40,533 bases of DNA. Source: Anaerostipes butyraticus. GTDB lineage: Bacteria; Bacillota; Clostridia; Lachnospirales; Lachnospiraceae. The DNA lies in the NCBI RefSeq assembly GCF_016586355.1, contig NZ_BLYI01000067.1, positions 1 to 40,533 of the forward strand. The letters run 5' to 3'. A program made the position numbers and the translations under genes. Below, one piece after another: positions 10,119 to 18,572 of the stretch. Each line of letters begins with the position of its first letter. The stretch's first letter is position 1. Under the pieces are notes generated by a model. It searched no databases. It saw nothing but the letters and a program-made list of their open reading frames with translations, and had not been told where the DNA came from.

Positions 10119-11267
10119 ATGCATATGAAACGTTGGGAAATTTATCTGGATATGATTATGGAATTGCTGGTAATCGCCGCGGGAGCGGTGCTTCTGGTAT
10201 TTGTCGTGCCAAGATGTCTGGGATTTTTATGGCCTTTTGTCGCAGGATGGATCATTGCAATGATTGCTCATCCGGTGATCGAATATCTGGAAAAGAAGAT
10301 AAAGCTGCCGAAAAAGTTCGGTTCGGTCATTTTGATCGTGGCGGTCGTGACAGCGATTATCGCGCTGCTGTATTTCTTTGTACGGGGAGTGACAATGCAG
10401 GTCATTCAGTTTATCCAGGGATTTCCGGACTTTCAGAAGGACTTTATTGTGCAGTTTGATTTTTTCCGGCAGAAGATAGAATATATTCTGGAAATTCTGC
10501 CGCCGGCAGTGCAGAGTCAGCTGGATAACATTCTTCAGTCCATCGGCAGCGGAATTGCAGGAATTGTGTCAGGCATAGGAAATTACGGGGTATCTCATGC
10601 AGGAAGCATGGCAAAAGGCATGACCAATGGATTGATCGGTGTGGTCGTTATGTTCTTTTCTTCTTATATGTTTTTGATTGACAGGGAAAAGATCATACGG
10701 TGGTATCACAGGTCAGTGCCGAAGGTTGTAAAGCACAAAATCAATATTTTTCTGCATAATACTTTGGGCGTCCTTGGAAGCTACTGTCTGGCGCAGATTA
10801 AGATCATGTTTATTATCATTGCGATTTTGTGGATCGGATTTAAGATTGCCAGCATCAGCTACGCGTTTTTGTTTGCGGTTTTGATTGGAATTGTGGATAT
10901 TTTTCCGATTCTTGGAACCGGTACGGTAATCATTCCATGGGCACTATTCTGTATTGTGACAGGAGATATTAAGAGAGCGGTAATCCTGCTGATCGTATAC
11001 GCAGTCTGTCTGATCCTGAAACAGGTGCTTCAGCCGAAGATGATGGGAGACAGTATGGGAATCTCAGCCCTGACGACGATTTTCCTGATTTATGTCGGAT
11101 GGAAGATCGGAGGATTAGGCGGTATGCTGCTTGCCCTTATATTAGGTATGTTTGTGATTAATCTGTATCGTCTTGGTATTTTTGACCGTAAGATCAATTT
11201 CTTCCGGCGAAGGATTGAGATGCTGACGATAAACAGTGAAGCAGAAGAAAAAGAAAAGGAGAAATAA
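10119..11267 (+). CDS. AI-2E family membrane permease
   Basis: 382 residues with about eight membrane helices, including the N-terminal pair IYLDMIMELLVIAAGAVLL and GFLWPFVAGWIIAM. The family signature is near residues 255-300 (FAVLIGIVDIFPILGTGTV). A basic and acidic tail follows (SEAEEKEKEK). The family is named after an AI-2 exporter, but members include sodium/proton antiporters and sporulation proteins such as YtvI, so the substrate is unknown. The ATG at 10119 is chosen because AAGGAG (10107-10112) is 6 nt upstream; a second ATG lies at 10125. Confidence 0.88.
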   Translation: MHMKRWEIYLDMIMELLVIAAGAVLLVFVVPRCLGFLWPFVAGWIIAMIAHPVIEYLEKKIKLPKKFGSVILIVAVVTAIIALLYFFVRGVTMQVIQFIQGFPDFQKDFIVQFDFFRQKIEYILEILPPAVQSQLDNILQSIGSGIAGIVSGIGNYGVSHAGSMAKGMTNGLIGVVVMFFSSYMFLIDREKIIRWYHRSVPKVVKHKINIFLHNTLGVLGSYCLAQIKIMFIIIAILWIGFKIASISYAFLFAVLIGIVDIFPILGTGTVIIPWALFCIVTGDIKRAVILLIVYAVCLILKQVLQPKMMGDSMGISALTTIFLIYVGWKIGGLGGMLLALILGMFVINLYRLGIFDRKINFFRRRIEMLTINSEAEEKEKEK

Positions 11268-11271
11268 TAGA

Positions 11272-12120
11272 ATGAGTTACGCAGATCAATTGTTTATTGA
11301 CATGTGCAAAGATATTCTGGATCATGGAACAAGTACGGAAGGAGAAAAGGTCAGACCTCACTGGGCGGATGGAACGCCGGCTTATACGATCAAACAATTC
11401 GGAGTCGTGAACCGATATGATCTGTCAAAGGAATTTCCGGCGCTGACTCTCAGGAAGACTTATGTAAAATCAGCCATTGATGAACTCCTTTGGATCTGGC
11501 AGCGAAAATCTAATAATGTGAAAGATCTGAAGAGCAGTATCTGGGATGAGTGGGCAGATGAGAATGGCTCTATTGGAAAAGCTTATGGATACCAGATGAG
11601 GGTGAAGCATCAGTATCCGGAAGGTATGATGGATCAGGTGGACCGGGTGATTTATGATCTGAAGAATCATCCGTTCAGCCGCAGGATTATGACGAATATT
11701 TATGTCCATCAGGATCTTCATGAAATGAATCTGTATCCATGCGCTTACAGCATGACATTTAATGTAACCCAGAAACCCGGACATGATAAATTAACTCTGA
11801 ACGCGATTTTGAATCAGAGGTCCCAGGATATTCTGGCAGCAAATAACTGGAATGTAGTGCAGTATTCTGTTCTGGTATATATGATGGCGCAGGTATGTGA
11901 TATGGAGCCGGGAGAACTGGTGCATGTCATAGCAGATGCGCATATTTATGACCGCCATATTCCGATTATTCAGGAAATGATCCAGAGGAAGACGTATCCG
12001 GCACCGAAATTCTGGATGAATCCGGACGTGAAAGATTTTTATGAATTTACGCTGGATGATTTTAAGGTAGAAGATTATCAGGCCGGTGAGCAGATCAAAG
12101 ATATACCAATCGCCATATAG
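11272..12120 (+). CDS. thyA: Thymidylate synthase
   Basis: dUMP to dTMP using methylenetetrahydrofolate. 282 residues from the ATG at 11272 (AAGGAG 11256-11261); an in-frame ATG at 11236 inside the previous gene lacks support. Catalytic Cys lies in LYPCAYSMTF, phosphate-binding Arg-Ser in NQRSQDIL, Asn in NNWNVVQYS, and His-Tyr in DAHIYDRH. The Cys is followed by Ala rather than the His of E. coli, as in longer Firmicutes-type enzymes. Directly followed by folA, which recycles the dihydrofolate it makes. Confidence 0.95.
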   Translation: MSYADQLFIDMCKDILDHGTSTEGEKVRPHWADGTPAYTIKQFGVVNRYDLSKEFPALTLRKTYVKSAIDELLWIWQRKSNNVKDLKSSIWDEWADENGSIGKAYGYQMRVKHQYPEGMMDQVDRVIYDLKNHPFSRRIMTNIYVHQDLHEMNLYPCAYSMTFNVTQKPGHDKLTLNAILNQRSQDILAANNWNVVQYSVLVYMMAQVCDMEPGELVHVIADAHIYDRHIPIIQEMIQRKTYPAPKFWMNPDVKDFYEFTLDDFKVEDYQAGEQIKDIPIAI

Positions 12121-12129
12121 GAGGATATT

Positions 12130-12618
12130 ATGAATCTAATTGTAAATGCAGATAAGAACTGGGGAATTGGCAAGAATAATGAACTGCTTGTCCATATTCC
12201 GAATGATATGAAGATGTTTCGAAATACAACGATCGGTAAAGTAGTTGTTATGGGCAGGAAAACTCTGGAAAGCTTTCCAAACGGACTGCCTCTGGTGAAA
12301 CGGACCAATATTGTTATGACGAAAAACAAAGATTACGATGTGAAGGGCGCTGTGATTGTCCACAGCAAAGAAGAACTGCTGGAAGAATTAAAAAAATATC
12401 CGCAGGAAGATATCTTTGTCATAGGAGGGGAGAGCATTTACCGTATGCTCCTTCCATACTGCAGTACGGCTTATGTTACAAGGACGGATTATGCCTACGA
12501 CGCGGACACTTATTTCCCGAATCTGGATGAGATGGAGGAGTGGAAGCTGACGGAAGAAGGAGAAGAAGAAACGTATTTCGATATCGAGTACCGTTTTACA
12601 AAATACGAAAAATTGTAA
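12130..12618 (+). CDS. folA: Dihydrofolate reductase
   Basis: Reduces dihydrofolate to tetrahydrofolate with NADPH. 162 residues, standard length. Motifs: NADKNWGIGKNNELLVHIPNDM with the substrate Asp, VVMGRKTLESFP for NADPH, and FVIGGESIYRMLLPY. AGGAGG lies just before the ATG and the gap to thyA is only 9 nt, so the pair forms a thyA-folA unit. Confidence 0.96.
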   Translation: MNLIVNADKNWGIGKNNELLVHIPNDMKMFRNTTIGKVVVMGRKTLESFPNGLPLVKRTNIVMTKNKDYDVKGAVIVHSKEELLEELKKYPQEDIFVIGGESIYRMLLPYCSTAYVTRTDYAYDADTYFPNLDEMEEWKLTEEGEEETYFDIEYRFTKYEKL

Positions 12619-12625
12619 ACAACAA

Positions 12626-12654
12626 TTGACATCCGAAAAAAAAAGTTTCATAAT
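12626..12654 (+). promoter_or_regulatory. Promoter of ilvE
   Basis: Consensus TTGACA (12626-12631), 17-bp spacer, CATAAT (12649-12654), in the 68-bp gap before ilvE. A small inverted repeat, AATTGT/ACAATT, overlaps the -35 box (12611-12627) and may be an operator or a weak hairpin. Confidence 0.7.
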
Positions 12655-12686
12655 ATATTCAACAAAATACAAACAGGAAGGAAGAG

Positions 12687-13763
12687 ATGAGGATGTTAGA
12701 CATCAAAGTAACAAAGACGGAAACTCCAAAAGCGAAACCTGCAAAAGATGATCCATTATTATTTGGAACTATCTTTACAGATCATATGTTCATCATGGAT
12801 TATGCAGAGGGAAAAGGATGGTATGATCCTAGAATTGTCCCATATGGAGATATTACATTACCTCCGGCTGCAACGATTTTCCATTATGGACAGGGTGTTT
12901 TCGAAGGATTAAAAGCATATAACGCAGTTGACGGGGGAGTCAATCTGTTCCGTCCGGATATGAACGCAAAACGTTCCAACCGTTCTTCCGACAGATTGTG
13001 TATTCCAGAGATTCCGGAAGAAGATTTCGTACAGGCGATTGAAGAACTGGTAGAACTTGATAAAGACTGGATTCCGAATGAACCAGATCATTCTTTATAT
13101 ATTCGTCCGTTTATCATTGGTACAGATCCATTCTTAGGATTACGTACATCTGCATATTATAAATTTATTATTATCTTATCACCGGTAGGACCATATTATC
13201 CGGAAGGACTGGATCCGGTCGGTATCTGGATTGAAGATGACTATGTAAGAGCTGTCAGAGGAGGAATCGGTGAAGCGAAGACCGGAGGCAACTACGCAGC
13301 AAGTATTTTATCACAGGTTAAGGCTCATGACGAAGGATATTCTCAGGTACTCTGGCTGGATGGTGTATATAGAAAATACATTGAAGAAGTAGGAGCGATG
13401 AATATTTTCTTTAAGATTGATGGAAAAGTTGTAACACCAATGCTCAACGGCAGCATCCTTCCTGGAATTACAAGAGATTCTGTTATCCAGATCTGCAAAG
13501 AATGGGGATATGATGTAATTGAGAAACGTATCGATATTGCAGAGATTGAAGAAGCATGGAAGAACGGAACACTGGAAGAAGTATGGGGAACCGGAACAGC
13601 AGCCGTTATTTCACCTGTCGGAAAATTACGTATGGGTGATGAGATCATGCAGGTACAGGATGGCGGAATTGGTGAATTAAGCCAGAGACTGTATGACGAA
13701 GTAACAGGTATCCAGCTTGGTAAAGTAAAAGATACCCGTGGATGGATTGTAAAGATCGACTAA
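12687..13763 (+). CDS. ilvE: Branched-chain amino acid aminotransferase
   Basis: Last step of Val, Leu and Ile synthesis and the first of their breakdown; PLP fold type IV. 358 residues, the longer IlvE group. Motifs: IFHYGQGVFEGLKAY, LYIRPFIIGTDP, GEAKTGGNYAAS with the PLP Lys, EEVGAMNIFF, LPGITRDSV and GTGTAAVISPVG. Two ATGs, 12687 and 12693, follow AGGAAGG (12675-12681) and either could be used. It has its own promoter and terminator. Confidence 0.95.
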   Translation: MRMLDIKVTKTETPKAKPAKDDPLLFGTIFTDHMFIMDYAEGKGWYDPRIVPYGDITLPPAATIFHYGQGVFEGLKAYNAVDGGVNLFRPDMNAKRSNRSSDRLCIPEIPEEDFVQAIEELVELDKDWIPNEPDHSLYIRPFIIGTDPFLGLRTSAYYKFIIILSPVGPYYPEGLDPVGIWIEDDYVRAVRGGIGEAKTGGNYAASILSQVKAHDEGYSQVLWLDGVYRKYIEEVGAMNIFFKIDGKVVTPMLNGSILPGITRDSVIQICKEWGYDVIEKRIDIAEIEEAWKNGTLEEVWGTGTAAVISPVGKLRMGDEIMQVQDGGIGELSQRLYDEVTGIQLGKVKDTRGWIVKID

Positions 13764-13788
13764 GATTTTGAAAATAAAACAGAGAATA

Positions 13789-13829
13789 AAAGAACGCAGG
13801 ATTTTCTATGAATTCCTGCGTTCTTTCTC
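13789..13829 (+). terminator. Terminator after ilvE
   Basis: Perfect 13-bp inverted repeat, AAAGAACGCAGGA (13789-13801) and its complement (13814-13826), 12-nt loop, followed by a CTCTTTT tract. Confidence 0.88.
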
Positions 13830-13870
13830 TTTTATGCTTATATACAGATGAGATTTTGGCAGGAATTATG

Positions 13871-14014
13871 ATGGAAGGACTTGAGGCAGTTCTTTTTGAA
13901 ATGGATGATAAATACTTTCAGGGAAATGTCTCGCTGAAAAGTATGTTGAAAATTTTGAAAGAGGATTCTTCCTTAGAAGAACCGTTTTCCGGGAAAAAAC
14001 ATATATTAGAGTAA
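13871..14014 (+). CDS. Possible small protein upstream of the SleC-like gene
   Basis: A 47-residue open frame (MEGLEAVLFEMDDKYF onward, acidic) ending 21 nt before the next gene. AGGAA at 13861-13865 gives a weak ribosome site. The frame is open back into the ilvE terminator, which argues against a longer protein. No family recognised; it may be real or chance. Confidence 0.3.
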   Translation: MEGLEAVLFEMDDKYFQGNVSLKSMLKILKEDSSLEEPFSGKKHILE

Positions 14015-14035
14015 AAGACTTTTGGAAGGTGGCAT

Positions 14036-14953
14036 ATGCCGGAACAAGACAGAAGGGAACAGATTGATAAGGGACAGCTGATGGTTCAGGTAAATTCCAA
14101 TACCGGAGCCAGACCGATTTCCGATGCGTCTGTGGAGATTTCTTATACCGGAGATCCTGAATCCGTAATTGAAAAGATAGAAACCAATGAAGACGGACAG
14201 ACGGAGGATATTGAACTTGCAGCGCCTCCGGTAGAATACAGCATGTCGCCGGGGGAAAATCAGCCGTACGCGGAATATACGGTAAAAATCAGTGCCCCGG
14301 GGTATGAGCCGGTTACCGTATCCGGAGCGCAGATTCTTTCCGGAGTCCGGGGAATACAGAATGTCCGGATGCAGCCATTGGAAGTGTCCGATGATAATCT
14401 GGATAATTTTGTGATCGGTCCGCATACCTTGTGGGGAGATTATCCTCCTAAAATTGCTGAAGCTGAAATTAAACCGGTAAATGAAACGGGAGAGATTGTA
14501 TTAAGCCGTGTGGTAATTCCGGAGTATATTGTAGTTCATGATGGTCCGGTGGGAGATAAGACGGCAACAGATCATTATGTCAGATACAAAGATTATATTA
14601 AAAATGTAGCAGCCTGTGAGATTTATTCCACGTGGCCAAGATCAACGCTGGAAGCCAATATTCTGGCGATCATGTCATTTACGATGAACCGGGTATATAC
14701 GGAATGGTACAGAAACAAAGGCCATGATTTTACGATCACTTCTTCTACAGCGTACGATCATAAGTGGATTCCCGGAAAAACCACTTATGATTCGATCAAT
14801 ACGATTGTAGATGAAATTTTTTCAAATTATCTTTCAAGACCAAATGTAAAGCAGCCGATTCTGACACAATACTGCGATGGGAAACGGGTCAGCTGTCCGG
14901 AATGGATGACCTTTTCGCAATTGTTTATAAGTACCAAAAAACCACGTATTTAA
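14036..14953 (+). pseudogene. SleC-like spore cortex/peptidoglycan protein, 3' end removed by prophage insertion
   Basis: 305 residues. The N-terminus (GQLMVQVNSNTGARPISDAS) resembles the carboxypeptidase-regulatory-like start of clostridial SleC-type spore cortex-lytic proteins. The middle carries IPEYIVVHDG, YKDYIKNVAACEIYSTWP and SFTMNRVYTEWYRNKG. The family motif that should run WMTQWGSK and continue for a peptidoglycan-binding tail breaks after WMT (about 14911), and 13 unrelated residues follow. The serine integrase gene begins 8 nt beyond the stop, so the break is the prophage junction. GGAAGGTGG supports the start. The missing 3' part should lie beyond the right end of the window. A truncated product might keep partial function. 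Confidence 0.8.
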
Positions 14954-14960
14954 GCCATTT
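14900..14960. other. Left prophage attachment junction (attL)
   Basis: Host SleC-like coding similarity ends near 14911 and the integrase stop codon is at 14961, so the crossover lies in this interval. Serine integrases recombine at a short core, often 2-3 bp, and the exact core cannot be placed without attR or an empty site. Confidence 0.6.
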
Positions 14961-16415
14961 TCAGGCATAGTAGTGGATAGAGATTTCTTTATTTTCCCGG
15001 TCAAAGACAATTTTGCTGACAACAGACGTGATGGCGGCATGTTTTTCTTCTGTGCTGTATTTTTCACTGGAAACGATATCATAAACGCCCCGGATCCGGC
15101 CTGGCATGTTGACCGGTTCCGGTTCTGCCGGCCGGGATTTTAATTTTTCTTCCAGTGCAGCACGTTCCTTCTCTAAAAGTTTTTTATTCTCTTTATACTC
15201 TTCCAGAGTATCCACGCCGTCAAGATAGGCCTCTTTGATACGTTTCTCTTTCAGTTCCAATTTCTGCATCTGCTCCTCATAGAGACATGTGTCGCTGGAC
15301 AGAGAGGTAGCAGGTGCATATTCGTATTCTATGTAAGACTTTCCCATATCTTCCTGCAGGGCATTTAAGATCAGAGGCACGAGTTTCTTCTCGCTGATCC
15401 GGTGGTTACTGGAACATTTCCCTTTCAGATACCGGTAGCACTGGAAATTGATATAAGTCCGGCCATATCTGGAATCTTTTTGCACAGAGGTGGACAGAGT
15501 GGCGCCGCAGGCGGAACATTTTACGAGACCGGACAGCCAGTGGCGTCTCATGGAAATGGCCACGCCGCCCCGGGGATGGTATTCTCTTTCCAGTCGTTCG
15601 TTGGCCAGATTCCAGGCTTCTTCTGGGATGATGGCTTCAAAATTGCCTTTCCGGATGATCCATTCGCTTTTATCTTTTAACTTTTTGGAATTTGCATCAG
15701 AACGATTCCAACGCAGATATCCTTTGTAGATGGGATTCTGGATAATGTACCGCACGCCACGGGCTTCAAATTCGCCGCCAGTTCGCGTTTTAAGTCCAAG
15801 GCTATTAAGATATCGGGCAATCTCATAAAAGCCCATTGTAGAGCCTGTGTATTTGTCAAAGATCAATTTGACAATCTCTGCCTGGTCTGGGACGATGACC
15901 GGAGGTTTCCCCTTTTGCTCTACTTTGTATCCGAGAGCAGGAGAGGCCTGGAAATTGCCCCGCAGAGCATTTTCTGTCATTCCTCTGGTAACATCCTCTG
16001 CCAGGCGGATGGAATAAAACTCATCCATCCATTCGATAATCCGCTCGATTAGGCCGCCATAGATGTCGCCGCCAATATTTTCAGTTATGCTGATCACTTC
16101 AATACCGCATTTATTCCGAAGCATAGATTTGTACACGATAGACTCCTCTTGGTTTCTGGCAAACCGGGAGAATTTCCAGACAAGGATTACTTCAAAAGGA
16201 GCAGGTTTTTGCTTGGCGAGGGAGATCATCTCCATAAAGGCCGGCCGTTTGGCCGCTTTTTTGCCGGAGATGCCCTTATCAACAAAAATAAATTCTTTGG
16301 GCAGTATCATATGGTTTTTCTTTGCATATTCCAGGAGGAGACGCCTCTGAGCGTCTGGGGACAATTCTTCCTGCATATGTGTACTGACGCGAATGTAAGC
16401 AGCAGCTGTTTTCAT
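14961..16415 (-). CDS. Large serine recombinase (prophage integrase)
   Basis: 484 residues from the ATG at 16415, set by AAGGTGA on the minus strand (16421-16427) and by the family N-terminus AAAYIRVSTHMQEE with catalytic Ser11. Residues about 4-145 are the resolvase fold (VWKFSRFARN, GGLIERIIEWMDEFYS). About 165-265 is the recombinase domain (ALGYKVEQKGK, YIIQNPIYKGYLRWNR). A zinc ribbon with paired Cys follows (VKCSACGATL), then a coiled coil about 375-425. It catalyses site-specific integration and, with a directionality factor, excision. It reads toward the interrupted host gene. Confidence 0.95.
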   Translation of the reverse strand: MKTAAAYIRVSTHMQEELSPDAQRRLLLEYAKKNHMILPKEFIFVDKGISGKKAAKRPAFMEMISLAKQKPAPFEVILVWKFSRFARNQEESIVYKSMLRNKCGIEVISITENIGGDIYGGLIERIIEWMDEFYSIRLAEDVTRGMTENALRGNFQASPALGYKVEQKGKPPVIVPDQAEIVKLIFDKYTGSTMGFYEIARYLNSLGLKTRTGGEFEARGVRYIIQNPIYKGYLRWNRSDANSKKLKDKSEWIIRKGNFEAIIPEEAWNLANERLEREYHPRGGVAISMRRHWLSGLVKCSACGATLSTSVQKDSRYGRTYINFQCYRYLKGKCSSNHRISEKKLVPLILNALQEDMGKSYIEYEYAPATSLSSDTCLYEEQMQKLELKEKRIKEAYLDGVDTLEEYKENKKLLEKERAALEEKLKSRPAEPEPVNMPGRIRGVYDIVSSEKYSTEEKHAAITSVVSKIVFDRENKEISIHYYA

Positions 16416-16551
16416 GTATATCACCTTACCTTTGTAAAAAATATGAAAAAAGGGTACAAAAAATACACCTCTTGCCAGGTGCAACCAAGAAATGATATAC
16501 TTAAACTTGTGTAGAGGAAAGTATATCATGCTGGCTGCATGGTAGTAAGTT

Positions 16552-16588
16552 TTCTCAGTGCCGCCTGGTTGCCGCCAGGCGGTTTTTT
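16552..16588 (+). terminator. Hairpin with T-run, first copy of a 36-bp repeat
   Basis: CCGCCTGG (16561-16568) pairs with CCAGGCGG (16575-16582) around TTGCCG, followed by six T: a rightward terminator shape. The 36-bp block 16552-16587 recurs at 16707-16742 with two differences, T to C and G to A. It sits upstream of the leftward integrase gene with no obvious rightward gene to end, so it may insulate the lysogeny genes. Confidence 0.55.
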
Positions 16589-16600
16589 GTTTATAAATTA

Positions 16601-16640
16601 AAAGACACCCAAGTATTATAAAAAATACATGAGTGCCTTT
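16601..16640 (-). terminator. Leftward hairpin after the exonuclease gene
   Basis: Arms 16601-16617 and 16624-16640 with a 6-nt loop. As minus-strand RNA they form 17 positions with two G-U pairs and one U-U mismatch, then a U-rich tail. As plus-strand RNA the two G-U pairs become mismatches, so the structure favours the minus strand and probably ends the repressor/exonuclease transcript. Confidence 0.5.
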
Positions 16641-16642
16641 CA

Positions 16643-16660
16643 ACCGTAATCAGTACGGTT
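16643..16660. repeat. Small inverted repeat in the integrase-exonuclease gap
   Basis: ACCGTA (16643-16648) and TACGGT (16654-16659) around ATCAG. TATAAT lies at 16674-16679 but has no good -35. The gap 16416-16740 holds only these hairpins and repeats; no gene was seen. Confidence 0.35.
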
Positions 16661-16706
16661 TTCTCTGTACTAGTATAATACCATAGAAATTTTATTATTA
16701 CAACAA

Positions 16707-16742
16707 TTCTCAGTGCCGCCCGGTTGCCGCCAGGCAGTTTTT
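16707..16742. repeat. Second copy of the 36-bp repeat
   Basis: Matches 16552-16587 at 34 of 36 positions. It ends on the stop codon of the exonuclease gene. The stem is imperfect compared with the first copy, so it is less likely to terminate. The pair could come from a duplication or a short deletion/insertion event in this gap. Confidence 0.6.
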
Positions 16743-17745
16743 AAATTTCATTTATCAAATCGTAAAATACATTTTCAGACAATATCTCTATGTCTTGACC
16801 TGAAAGTTTCAATTTTTCTGCTTTCTTTTGTTTTGAGCTTTTTCCGTCCTTAATTGTTGGGCAGTAGTCGTTGTTACCTAAAATCAAATAATTTGTTTTC
16901 TTGGTAACAGAATTAGCGATTATACCTCCGGCATTCACAACAAGCTGCATAGCTTCTTTTCGAGTCATTTTTTCTAATTTACCGGTGAAACAACATACTT
17001 TTTGGTAAAAGAAGCCAGACTCGTCAATTTCGTCAGAAACAGGCGTAATAGAACTAAGGTCAATGTAAGTATGTTTCTTCTGCTTGAAATCTGCAATAAA
17101 ATTATCAACACTTCCGAACTGATCTATAGCAGCATTTTGAAGTTTTATGAAGAGATCATACGTGGCCTGACAATCTGAAAGCGAACGGTGGACGGACTCT
17201 ACTTCTATATTGTAAAAATCAACCATATCAGAAAGTCTGTGATGCTTAAGCGATTTATGCAAATTTCTTGACAATCTTAAAGTATCTACAAAATCGTTTG
17301 AAAGTTCAAAATTTAAATATTTGGCGAAATTATCATATAAAAAATTTATGTCAAAATGAATATTATGTCCAATTAAAATATCGTTACCAATAAAATTATA
17401 AAAATCTTGTAAAACAATAGAAATATCCGGAGCAGAAGAAAGCATTTTATTTGTTATTCCGGTCAAATCAGTAATAAAAGGATCAACGAAATAGTACTTT
17501 TGACCATTATTGTCAATTAAAAAATCAGAATTAAAATCCTCAATACAGTCATCATAAAGAGGCTGAGGTGCCGGCTTGATTAATGAAGAAAATGAAGACT
17601 CAGGTTTTCCATCTTTAACTTTAATGGCGCCAACTTCGATAATAGAATCAAATGCAGGATCAAGTCCGGTGGTTTCGATGTCGATTATAGTGCAATCTGA
17701 TGGAAAGTCGATTAGACTATTTCCTTTGTTACGAATCTTTTTCAT
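16741..17745 (-). CDS. DnaQ-like 3'-5' exonuclease with C-terminal BRCT domain
   Basis: 334 residues. The N-terminal DEDDh exonuclease has Exo I IIDIETTGLD (Asp22, Glu24), Exo II IGHNIHFDINFLYDN and Exo III HRSLSDCQATYDLF. Residues about 246-334 form a BRCT domain (FTGKLEKMTRKEAMQLV, GGIIANSVTKKTNYLILG) like that of NAD-dependent ligase. It lies behind the repressor in the leftward lysogeny transcript, so it may be expressed in the lysogen. A role in host or prophage DNA repair, or in blocking other phages, is possible; the sequence does not decide. Confidence 0.88.
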   Translation of the reverse strand: MKKIRNKGNSLIDFPSDCTIIDIETTGLDPAFDSIIEVGAIKVKDGKPESSFSSLIKPAPQPLYDDCIEDFNSDFLIDNNGQKYYFVDPFITDLTGITNKMLSSAPDISIVLQDFYNFIGNDILIGHNIHFDINFLYDNFAKYLNFELSNDFVDTLRLSRNLHKSLKHHRLSDMVDFYNIEVESVHRSLSDCQATYDLFIKLQNAAIDQFGSVDNFIADFKQKKHTYIDLSSITPVSDEIDESGFFYQKVCCFTGKLEKMTRKEAMQLVVNAGGIIANSVTKKTNYLILGNNDYCPTIKDGKSSKQKKAEKLKLSGQDIEILSENVFYDLINEI

Positions 17746-17764
17746 GTTATATACCTCTCTAATA

Positions 17765-18430
17765 TTAAAATTTTGCCCTTAGTTCCACAACACGCCCGAT
17801 AATCCGAACGGGTTTTGACTTTATCTCCTGATTGGAAAAGAACATAGGCTCATAACTGGGATTTGTAGAAATGAGTTCAATTCCATCCCTGTATTTTCTT
17901 AGTCTTTTGCATGTTGCATCTGTTCCATTTACAGTCGCTATAACAGTATCACCGGTTTCCGCGTCATCCTGTTGTCGGACAATAACAATATCACCGTCGG
18001 AAATCTTAGGTTCCATGCTGTCTCCGTGAATCTGTAAACCGAAAAAGCTGCCGGTTTTGGCCATATCTTCCGGAATCTCTTCCGTGTCTATAACATCTTC
18101 TATCATCTCTAATGGGATACCAGCGGCAACACGGCCATATATATTGATTAAAGCTCCCTTTTTAGCAGGAGGTTTGCTTTCTTCTTTATTCGGAGTCAAT
18201 GATACAGTACCGTCTATTCGCTCAAATAATGTATTGAAATCAATACCCATCGCATCTGCGGCTTGCTTAATGCATTGAATAGAAGGAGAAATTGGTTTTC
18301 CTGTTTTAGGATGCTTATTCTTTTCTAAAAGAGAAATGTACGCTTTACTTATACCACTCATATCAGAAAAAGTTCCCATGCTTATTTTATGAGAAGTTCT
18401 ATATTCTTTAATAATATCTCCTAAAGTCAT
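17765..18430 (-). CDS. Prophage repressor, XRE helix-turn-helix plus S24 peptidase (CI/LexA-like)
   Basis: 221 residues. An N-terminal XRE HTH (about 5-65) binds operators. The C-terminal S24 domain has the cleavage-type dipeptide Ala-Gly (103-104, GRVAAGIP), the nucleophile Ser138 in HGDSMEP and the Lys175 base in ATCKRLRK. All parts for RecA-stimulated self-cleavage are present, so the prophage is probably DNA-damage inducible. Its promoter overlaps operator O1. Ribosome site GGTGG lies upstream of the ATG at 18430. Confidence 0.93.
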   Translation of the reverse strand: MTLGDIIKEYRTSHKISMGTFSDMSGISKAYISLLEKNKHPKTGKPISPSIQCIKQAADAMGIDFNTLFERIDGTVSLTPNKEESKPPAKKGALINIYGRVAAGIPLEMIEDVIDTEEIPEDMAKTGSFFGLQIHGDSMEPKISDGDIVIVRQQDDAETGDTVIATVNGTDATCKRLRKYRDGIELISTNPSYEPMFFSNQEIKSKPVRIIGRVVELRAKF

Positions 18431-18456
18431 TTTTTTTCACCACCTTTGTTTAGTAT

Positions 18457-18486
18457 ATTATACAATGGTGGGGTTACACATGTCAA
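18457..18486 (-). promoter_or_regulatory. Leftward repressor promoter
   Basis: Minus-strand TTGACA (plus 18481-18486), 18-bp spacer, TATAAT (plus 18457-18462). The -35 box lies inside operator O1, so the repressor can control its own synthesis. Confidence 0.8.
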
Positions 18487-18555
18487 ACATTTTGAACAAA
18501 AGTATTGACAAAGTGTGTCTAACAAGTTAAACTATTTGTGTCAAACAAATTAAAC
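18482..18555. promoter_or_regulatory. Three 16-bp operators O1-O3 of the lysis-lysogeny switch
   Basis: O1 18482-18497, O2 18517-18532 and O3 18540-18555 share the near-palindrome GTCWAACAARTTAAAC, with half-site GTYTAAC. O1 covers the leftward -35. O2 lies between the -35 and -10 of the rightward promoter and covers most of the -10. O3 is just before the cro ribosome site. Centre spacings are 35 and 23 bp. These are the likely sites for the repressor and the Cro-like protein. Confidence 0.8.
18505..18533 (+). promoter_or_regulatory. Rightward early promoter
   Basis: TTGACA (18505-18510), 17-bp spacer, TAAACT (18528-18533). Overlapped by operator O2. Drives the Cro-like gene and the early operon. 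Confidence 0.75.
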
Positions 18556-18572
18556 GAAAGGAGGGACAAACC

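Noticed and set aside
16149-16514. Plus-strand frames opposite the integrase N-terminus
   Set aside because: They lie within the well-conserved serine recombinase gene and its leader and show no protein-like pattern.
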